A stretch of DNA of 64,000 bases from Vulcanimicrobium sp035943995 (lineage in GTDB: Bacteria > Vulcanimicrobiota > Vulcanimicrobiia > Vulcanimicrobiales > Vulcanimicrobiaceae). Every line of letters begins with the position of its first letter. The stretch's first letter is position 1. The translations under genes were made by a program, and so were the position numbers. Below are positions 58,651 through 64,000 of this stretch, one piece after another. Below the pieces are notes generated by a model. It searched no databases and was not told where the DNA came from. It saw nothing but the letters and a program-made list of their open reading frames with translations. The DNA lies in assembly GCA_035943995.1 (NCBI GenBank), contig DASZBS010000057.1, positions 5,945-69,944 on the forward strand, in the 5' to 3' direction.

Positions 58651-59834
58651 CAGGCGGGCAGTTCCGCGAGCGCGTTGCGCAGCACGTGATAGATCGCCGC
58701 CTGCGCTTCTTGGATGCGCGGGATGTAGTCGGAGCGCACCACGATCGCGTGATCGGCGAGCCCGCGCCGCACGATCTCGCCGCCGTCGTATCCGAGCAGC
58801 GCGGCGGTGAGCAGCCCGCGCTTGCGCGCCTCTTCGAGCGCTGCGACGACGTTCTTCGAGCCGCCGCTGGTGGACATCGCGAACGCGACGTCGTTCGGCC
58901 GCGACTGCGCGATGAGCTGGCGCAGGAACGTCAGCTCCGGGCCGACGTCGTTCGCGATCGCGGAGAGCACCGCGGGCTCGGCCGCCAGCGAGATCGCCGG
59001 CACCGCGCGCATCCCCGGCGCGTCGAGCACGCAGTCCAGCGCGAAGTCGGTCGCGTCCGTCGCCGAGCCGCCGTTGCCGAAGATCAGCAGCCGGCCGCCG
59101 CGCGCGACGCGCTCGCCGATCGCGACGGCCGCCGTCGCGATCGCGTCCGACTGTTCGGCGGCGATCTCGTCGCGCAGCCGCTCGCCGTCACGCGCCTTCT
59201 CGACGATCGACGCCGCGACGCCGTCGACGATCGACGCGGCATCGGGCTGTGCCGAGCCGAGGTACGGATACAGAAACGCCGACGCGCCGACGTCGTCGCC
59301 CATCTCACGCCGGTGTTCCAAGAACACGTGCACGCTCTCGTACAGCGTGTGGCCGAGCACCTCGAACACTTCTTGGTGGACGTGCGCGTCGCCGGTCGGC
59401 GACGTCACGCTGTAGTCCGCGTCGATCCCCGGCCAGGCGAGCGTGAACGCGCCGCGGCGGCGCGCGTGCCGCAGCGCGGCGATGGTGCGCAGATCGCCTT
59501 CGGGCGGGCCGAACGCGATCGCCACGTCGTTGGGTCCGACGAGCGCGTCGACAAACGCCTCGGGCGCCGCGCTCGCGTCCATCGCGGGCAGCGCGCGCTT
59601 GCCGACGATCACCGGATGGATGAACTCGACCGACACGTGCGCGGCGTCGGTCGCGTACGGTCCGTTGCCGAACGCGTACAGCCGGCCGCCGCGCGCGAAG
59701 CGCTCGGCGACTTCCTGCGACGCGCGTGCCAAGCGCGGCGCCTCGGCCTCGAAGAACGCGCGCATCACGTCGTTGCGCGCGCGCAGCTGCGCCGCGACGC
59801 GCGGAGCGAGCGACGCGGTCTGCGTGCTCAGCAT
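58650..59834 (-). CDS. Tandem SIS-domain protein
   Basis: 394 residues with two SIS (sugar-isomerase-like) domains: GGRLYAFGNGPYATDAAHVSVEF (about 48-70) and GGRLLIFGNGGSATDATDFALD (about 245-266), the latter with the SxGGS-like phosphosugar loop STSGGSKN later. GmhA-like SIS proteins occur in hyp clusters of some group 1h/5 hydrogenases, without known function. Overlaps hypE by seven bases. Confidence 0.8.
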   Translation of the reverse strand: MLSTQTASLAPRVAAQLRARNDVMRAFFEAEAPRLARASQEVAERFARGGRLYAFGNGPYATDAAHVSVEFIHPVIVGKRALPAMDASAAPEAFVDALVGPNDVAIAFGPPEGDLRTIAALRHARRRGAFTLAWPGIDADYSVTSPTGDAHVHQEVFEVLGHTLYESVHVFLEHRREMGDDVGASAFLYPYLGSAQPDAASIVDGVAASIVEKARDGERLRDEIAAEQSDAIATAAVAIGERVARGGRLLIFGNGGSATDATDFALDCVLDAPGMRAVPAISLAAEPAVLSAIANDVGPELTFLRQLIAQSRPNDVAFAMSTSGGSKNVVAALEEARKRGLLTAALLGYDGGEIVRRGLADHAIVVRSDYIPRIQEAQAAIYHVLRNALAELPA

Positions 59835-60874
59835 ATGCGCGGCAGCGGGTCGCCGACGAGCATGTCGATCGCGCGCGTCCCGCCGTACGGCGTCACGCCG
59901 ATCACCGAGCCGCCGTGCTCAGCGCGCACCTCGCCGACGAAGCACGCGCCGTCGCCGCCGGGCACGGCGCGAAATGCGGCGAGCGCGCGCTCCGCATCGC
60001 CGGCCGCGACGATCGCGAGCACCTGGCCTTCGTTCGCAATGTGCAGCGGGTCCAGCCCCAACACCTCGCACGCGCCGCGCACCTCGCGCCGCAGCGGCAC
60101 GTCCTCCTCGCGCAGCACGATGCCCATGCCGCTATCGCGCGCGAGCTCGTTGAGCGCCGTCGCGACGCCGCCGCGCGTCGGATCGCGCATCCAGCGCACG
60201 CCGCCCGCGCACGCTTCGATCAGCGCTTCGACGAACGGCCACACCGAGCGCGTGTCCGAGCGCAGGTCGGCTTCGAGGTCGAGCTCACCGCGGGCGAGCA
60301 GGATCGTGATGCCGTGGTCGCCGATCGGCCCGCTCAGCAGCACCTTGTCGCCCGCGCGCACGGAGCGCGGGTCGAGCGTCAGCCGCTCGTCCACCGTTCC
60401 GACGCCGAACGTCGTGATGTACATTCCGTCGCACATGCCGTGCTCGACGACCTTCGTATCGCCGCCGACGATCGGCACGCCCGCGCGCGCCGCCGCATCG
60501 GCCATCGCCTGCACCTCCGCGCGCAGCACGTCGCTCGGCAAACCCGCTTCGAGGATGAACGTCGCCATCAGCGCGGTCGCGCGCGCGCCGGACACCGCGA
60601 GGTCGTTCACCGTGCCGTTCACCGCGAGCTCACCGATCGAGCCGCCGGGGAAGCGCAGCGGCTTGACGACGTAGCCGTCGGCCGTCGTCGCGACGCGCGC
60701 GCCGCCCAGCGAGAACACCGCCGCATCCGAGAGCGTCGCCAGCACGGGGTTCGCGAACGCGGGCGCGATGAGCCCCTCCACGAGCCGGCGCGACGCCTTC
60801 CCGCCGGCACCGTGCGACATCTCGATCTGCGCGTCGGTGAAACGAGCCCGCCGTGGCGACGCGACGGTGGTCAT
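59828..60874 (-). CDS. hypE: Hydrogenase maturation protein HypE
   Basis: 348 residues from ATG 60874. AIR-synthase-like: SHGAGGKASRRLVE, ATTADGYVVKPL, VGGDTKVVEHG, MRDPTRGGVATALNEL. The C-terminal Cys (DPLPRIC) is the carbamoyl acceptor, which HypE dehydrates to a thiocyanate. Partner of HypF. Confidence 0.95.
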   Translation of the reverse strand: MTTVASPRRARFTDAQIEMSHGAGGKASRRLVEGLIAPAFANPVLATLSDAAVFSLGGARVATTADGYVVKPLRFPGGSIGELAVNGTVNDLAVSGARATALMATFILEAGLPSDVLRAEVQAMADAAARAGVPIVGGDTKVVEHGMCDGMYITTFGVGTVDERLTLDPRSVRAGDKVLLSGPIGDHGITILLARGELDLEADLRSDTRSVWPFVEALIEACAGGVRWMRDPTRGGVATALNELARDSGMGIVLREEDVPLRREVRGACEVLGLDPLHIANEGQVLAIVAAGDAERALAAFRAVPGGDGACFVGEVRAEHGGSVIGVTPYGGTRAIDMLVGDPLPRIC

Positions 60875-60875
60875 C

Positions 60876-61997
60876 TCAGGCGTTGACAGCCTCTTCGATG
60901 CGCGCGTAGCGGTAGTAGGCCGCGCACGCACCTTCGCTCGACACCATCAGCGCGCCGACGGGATGCTCCGGATTGCACTCCTTGCCGAACAGCTTGCACT
61001 GCGGCGGCTTGAGCACGCCCTTGAGGATCTCGCCGCACTGCGCCGCGCGCGGGTCGGTCACGCGCACGTTGGGCAGCGCGAAGCGCACCTCGGCGTCGTA
61101 GTCCGCGAACGCGGATTTCAGCTTGAGCGCCGACTGCGAGATGAACCCGAGCCCGCGCCACTCGAAGAACGGCCGCAGCTCGAACACCGCCGCCAGCGCG
61201 CGCAGCGCGGCGGGATTGCCTTCCCACGGCACGATCCGTTTGTACTGGTTCTCCACCTTCGCTTCGCCCGCGCGGATCTGGCGCAGCACCATCAGGATGC
61301 CTTCGAGCAGATCGAGCGGTTCGAAACCCGCTACCGCGACGGGCTTGCCGTAGTGCTGCGCGATGAACTCGTACGGGCGGCAGCCGGTGATCGTCGCGAC
61401 GTGACCGGGGCCCACGAAGCCGTCGAGCCGCATGTCGGGCGAGTCGAGGATCGCGCGGATCGCCGGCACGATGGTGACGTGGTTGACGAACACCGAGAAG
61501 TTCTTCACGCCCAGCTCGCGCGCGCGCAACACGGTGAGCGCGGTAGACGGCGCCGTGGTCTCGAACCCGATCGCGAAGAAGCAGACGTGCTTCGCCGGAT
61601 TGTCCTGCGCGAGCTTGAGCGCATCCAGCGGCGAGTAGACCATGCGGATGTCGGCGCCGCGCGCCTTGAGCTCCAGCGGCGTGCCCTTCGTGCCCGGCAC
61701 GCGCATCATGTCGCCGAAGCACGTCAGGATCGTGTCGGGATGCGCTGCGACCGCCAGGCCGTCGTCGACGCGTCCGGTCGGCAGTACGCACACCGGACAG
61801 CCCGGCCCGTGCACGAGCTCGACGTTGTCGGGAAGTATGTCGCGAAAGCCGTGCCGGTAGATCGAGTGCGTGTGGCCGCCGCACACTTCCATGACGCGGT
61901 AGTGGCGCGCGGGATCCACGGTGCGCGCGATCTCGTGCGCGACCGCGGTGATAAGCGCCGGATCGCGGAACTCGTCGACGTACTTCATCGTCGTCAT
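60876..61997 (-). CDS. hypD: Hydrogenase maturation protein HypD
   Basis: 373 residues. MEVCGGHTHSIYRHG, VHGPGCPVCVLPTG, AIGFETTAPSTAL, and the [4Fe-4S] cysteines in AAQCGEILKGVLKPPQCKLFGKECNP. Together with HypC it assembles Fe(CN)2CO. Starts four bases before the hypC stop. Confidence 0.96.
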   Translation of the reverse strand: MTTMKYVDEFRDPALITAVAHEIARTVDPARHYRVMEVCGGHTHSIYRHGFRDILPDNVELVHGPGCPVCVLPTGRVDDGLAVAAHPDTILTCFGDMMRVPGTKGTPLELKARGADIRMVYSPLDALKLAQDNPAKHVCFFAIGFETTAPSTALTVLRARELGVKNFSVFVNHVTIVPAIRAILDSPDMRLDGFVGPGHVATITGCRPYEFIAQHYGKPVAVAGFEPLDLLEGILMVLRQIRAGEAKVENQYKRIVPWEGNPAALRALAAVFELRPFFEWRGLGFISQSALKLKSAFADYDAEVRFALPNVRVTDPRAAQCGEILKGVLKPPQCKLFGKECNPEHPVGALMVSSEGACAAYYRYARIEEAVNA

Positions 61998-62284
61998 CGT
62001 CGTTCACCGTCGTCCGCGGCGAACGTGTAACCGCGGACCTCTTCCATCGCCAGCTCGTCCTCGCCCATCGCGCGCAGCATCCGCAGCTGATCCGTGGCTT
62101 CTTTCTCGCTGACCTTGCTCAAGGCGAAGCCGACGTGGATCAGGATCCAGTCGCCCAGCGCGAGCTCGCCGTCCTCGAGCAAGCCCACGTTGACGTTGCG
62201 GCGCACGCCGCCGACGTCGACCTTCACCAGCGCCGGCTGCTCGGCGACGAACTCGACCACCTGACCGGGAATCGCAAGACACAT
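61994..62284 (-). CDS. hypC: Hydrogenase maturation chaperone HypC
   Basis: 96 residues beginning MCLAIPGQVVEF, with the essential Cys2; VNVGLLEDGELALGDWILIHVGFALSKV is typical. Carries iron between HypD and the large subunit precursor. Confidence 0.96.
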   Translation of the reverse strand: MCLAIPGQVVEFVAEQPALVKVDVGGVRRNVNVGLLEDGELALGDWILIHVGFALSKVSEKEATDQLRMLRAMGEDELAMEEVRGYTFAADDGERR

Positions 62285-62310
62285 GGCGGCTCTCTATTCG
62301 ACCGCCGGAG

Positions 62311-62559
62311 TCACATCGACTTCATTTTGAAATACCGGGTTACGTCGCTCGGGATGCTCATGAGCATCACGATCGGGTTTTTCGTTCGGGCCGTGGAGTT
62401 CGTCTCGGGCTTGTAATTCGACATGCCGAACGGCGGGTCGCCCGACATCTCACGCATCTTGTTGTAGCGGGCGAGGTCGCGCCCCCCGAACACGATTTGG
62501 CGTGCTGCGAAGACGGCAAACCCGACGGCGATGCTGCTGCGGACAACTGCTTTGATCAT
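62311..62559 (-). CDS. Small membrane-anchored protein of the hyp cluster
   Basis: 82 residues; one N-terminal membrane helix (VVRSSIAVGFAVFAARQIV), then a cytoplasmic tail (LARYNKMREMSGDPPFGMSNYK). Unknown. Overlaps the maturation protease gene by four bases, so it belongs to the unit. Confidence 0.65.
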   Translation of the reverse strand: MIKAVVRSSIAVGFAVFAARQIVFGGRDLARYNKMREMSGDPPFGMSNYKPETNSTARTKNPIVMLMSIPSDVTRYFKMKSM

Positions 62560-63074
62560 GTGGAGCCTCCGGTGGTCTGGCGCCCCTGCGCCGCGAGCTG
62601 CTGGGTTGCGACCCGCACCTGCGAGTGTTGTTGATCGATGAGACGGCGAACGAGCGCGGCAGCGCCGTCGACGGAGCGCGCGACGGCCGGCGAGAGCCCC
62701 ATGCCGGGCTCGATGCTCTCCGGCTCGCATCCGACGATGGTGAGGGGCGGCGGTTCGCCGCCCAGCGTGCGCAGGTACGCGAATACGTTACCCAGGTCCA
62801 TGCTGTGCGCGTCGGGCGTCGCCGGGAGGACCATCGCGTCGGGTTCGATGACGTACAGCGTCCCCGGCACGTCGCCGCGCGGCACCGCGTCGACGATGAT
62901 CGCGTGCTCGTACCCGTTGAGCAGCTCGTACGCGAGGTGCAGCCCACGGATCCCGAAGTCCTCGATCTTCGCGCCGGCGACCGGCTCTTGCACGAGCAGC
63001 GCGCGCGCGACCTCCGGGCCGAAGCCGTCGTCGCCGAAAAACACGTTGCCGACGCCCGCCACGAGCACCCTCAC
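62556..63074 (-). CDS. Hydrogenase maturation protease (HyaD/HybD-like)
   Basis: 172 residues from GTG 63074. VLVAGVGNVFFGDDGFGPEVARAL, DFGIRGLHLAYELL, IIVDAVPRGDVPGTLYVIEP, and SMDLGNVFAYLRTLGG. The acidic residues in GNVFFGDDGFG and VDAVPRG bind Ni in the large-subunit precursor before C-terminal cleavage. Indicates that a NiFe hydrogenase large subunit with a cleavable tail is encoded nearby, beyond the right edge. Coupled to the next gene by GTGA. Confidence 0.9.
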   Translation of the reverse strand: MRVLVAGVGNVFFGDDGFGPEVARALLVQEPVAGAKIEDFGIRGLHLAYELLNGYEHAIIVDAVPRGDVPGTLYVIEPDAMVLPATPDAHSMDLGNVFAYLRTLGGEPPPLTIVGCEPESIEPGMGLSPAVARSVDGAAALVRRLIDQQHSQVRVATQQLAAQGRQTTGGST

Positions 63075-64000
63075 GGTGCGGGCTCCAGCGGCTCGACTTC
63101 GTCGGGATAGAAGAAAAACGAACGGCCGTACCACGCGTGCAGATCGCTGGCGGGATCCTCGTCGATCGTGACCGCCACGTACATCACGTCCTCGACGTCC
63201 TGATGGACCGCGCGCACCGTCGCGACCTTACCGTTCAAAAACATGTCGTGCGCGTCGGCGCGCCGCTTCGGATGCAGCCGCACCGACGAGCCTTTCGTGA
63301 CTTTGACGCCGTTCACGAACACGCAGTCGATGCCGGGCACGTCGATCGACCCGAACGGGTCGCCGCCCGCGAACGGGTCAGCCCGCCGGAACGGGTCGAA
63401 GTTCGGCTCGGTTTCAACGACCGGATCGGAAGCGGCAAACGGATCGTGCAGCGCGGGCGTCGTCCCGACGTTGTACAGCGTGCCGGCATGCACGCGGGCC
63501 AGGTCGTGCATGCTGAACGACTCGGCGCGCTCGATGATGGCGCGCGCGCGCGGGTCCGTCGCGCGCGCTTCGTCGCGCTCGGCGTCGGGCAGGCTCAGCA
63601 CGCTCAGCGTGAGCAGCTCGTCGATCTCGGTCCCGTCGAACGCGTCCGAGTCGGTCTGCGGCGCGACGGCAGGAAAGTCGTACAGGATGATCGGCGACGA
63701 CAGCACCAGCGCCGAACGCTGCGCGTCCACCGCCGCTTCGCCGACGAGCACCGGGAAGACGTGGCGGTTGGCGAGCTTCGCGGTCGCTGCGGCCGCGGCC
63801 GGCGTGGGATCGAGGACCGAGACGAACCGCCCGCGCTGCACCGACAGCAGGACGTGCGTCGACACGAACGCGGTGCGCAACGCGCCGCTGCGCTCGCCGG
63901 CCACCACCTCGGAGCCGTTCTCGACGCGCACCTGCAGCTTGCGCAGCGACGCATCGCCCGGCACCGCCTCGCAGCGCATCGTCAGCGTCCCGCTCAGCGG
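63071..64000 (-). CDS. Hydrogenase-cluster hypothetical protein, 5' end beyond the window
   Basis: Frame open to the right edge (at least 309 residues); ATG 63979 is internal. Contains a DPF-rich linker (NFDPFRRADPFAGGDPFGSI) and a final domain GIDCVFVNGVKVTKGSSVRLHPKRRADAHDMFLNG with VATVRAVHQDVEDVMYVAVTIDED. Not recognised. It is coupled to the protease gene, and similar hypothetical proteins accompany high-affinity hydrogenase clusters. Confidence 0.7.
   Translation of the reverse strand, partial: PLSGTLTMRCEAVPGDASLRKLQVRVENGSEVVAGERSGALRTAFVSTHVLLSVQRGRFVSVLDPTPAAAAATAKLANRHVFPVLVGEAAVDAQRSALVLSSPIILYDFPAVAPQTDSDAFDGTEIDELLTLSVLSLPDAERDEARATDPRARAIIERAESFSMHDLARVHAGTLYNVGTTPALHDPFAASDPVVETEPNFDPFRRADPFAGGDPFGSIDVPGIDCVFVNGVKVTKGSSVRLHPKRRADAHDMFLNGKVATVRAVHQDVEDVMYVAVTIDEDPASDLHAWYGRSFFFYPDEVEPLEPAP

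Noticed and set aside
1..64000. CRISPR arrays, insertion sequences or rRNA genes
   Set aside because: No regularly spaced repeats, transposase frames or rRNA sequences were seen.

Overview
This window is a GC-rich, gene-dense stretch of a bacterial chromosome. The organism is probably diderm: there is a large TonB-dependent-receptor-like outer-membrane protein and several lipoproteins. The mix of secreted S53 peptidases, an Oar-like receptor, metX/metY direct sulfhydrylation, a hydrogenase-maturation (hyp) cluster and many very short 5' leaders fits an uncultured soil lineage such as Eremiobacterota/Vulcanimicrobiota (WPS-2), or less likely Acidobacteriota. This placement is inference only: there is no rRNA or marker phylogeny in the window. 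The only RNA gene I can name is tRNA-Thr(CGT) at 34809-34884.

Layout. 1-7 kb: a possible nuclease-domain protein cut by the left edge, a candidate non-coding RNA, a YeiH-like transporter, gamma carbonic anhydrase, a beta-propeller protein, an alcohol dehydrogenase, and MOSC and ABM proteins. 7-11.3 kb (minus): a sulfur operon, sulfonate ABC transporter (ssuA-ssuC-ssuB), then metY and a CoA-binding protein, behind a Cys-rich leader peptide and terminator. 11.3-17.2 kb: secreted proteins, a DUF5069 protein, an ABC exporter pair, and a gene-poor patch. 17.2-24.7 kb: a phosphoesterase, leader-metY-metX, higBA, folB, leader-hom. 24.7-29.4 kb (minus): two diguanylate-cyclase-family proteins. 30-34.7 kb: the TonB-type receptor and a lipoprotein. 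34.8-37 kb: the tRNA and a small accessory module with an SOS-box-like palindrome. 37-50 kb: two S53 peptidases, an old-yellow-enzyme, hydrolases, an 842-residue orphan and two amidohydrolases. 51-53.5 kb: an arsenic operon. 53.6-56.1 kb: a type III PKS / methyltransferase / desaturase lipid group. 56.1-64 kb (minus): the hyp cluster, running off the right edge.

The most interesting result is a set of three ribosome-mediated transcription attenuators, none of them in the usual gene calls. A Cys-rich leader precedes ssu-metY (11192-11269), a Met/Cys-rich leader precedes metY-metX (19599-19673), and a Thr-rich leader precedes homoserine dehydrogenase (23353-23442). Each is followed by a GC-rich hairpin with a U-rich tail. 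For the Met and Thr leaders a 9-bp competing antiterminator is visible. All three leaders have sigma70-like promoters with 17-base spacers placed so that the mRNA would start at or within a few bases of the start codon, so the leader peptides look leaderless. Together they would tune aspartate-family and sulfur amino acid synthesis: homoserine via hom, O-acyl-homoserine via metX, homocysteine via metY, and sulfur import via ssu.

Other points: a GGDEF domain fused to a STAND-type ATPase and TPR-like region, next to a membrane GGDEF protein whose signature is GGKEF; an ArsN1-like acetyltransferase fused to an arsenate reductase, in an operon with arsR, arsI and an aquaporin but no efflux pump; and a perfect 20-bp palindrome containing CGAACATATGTTCG beside the tRNA.
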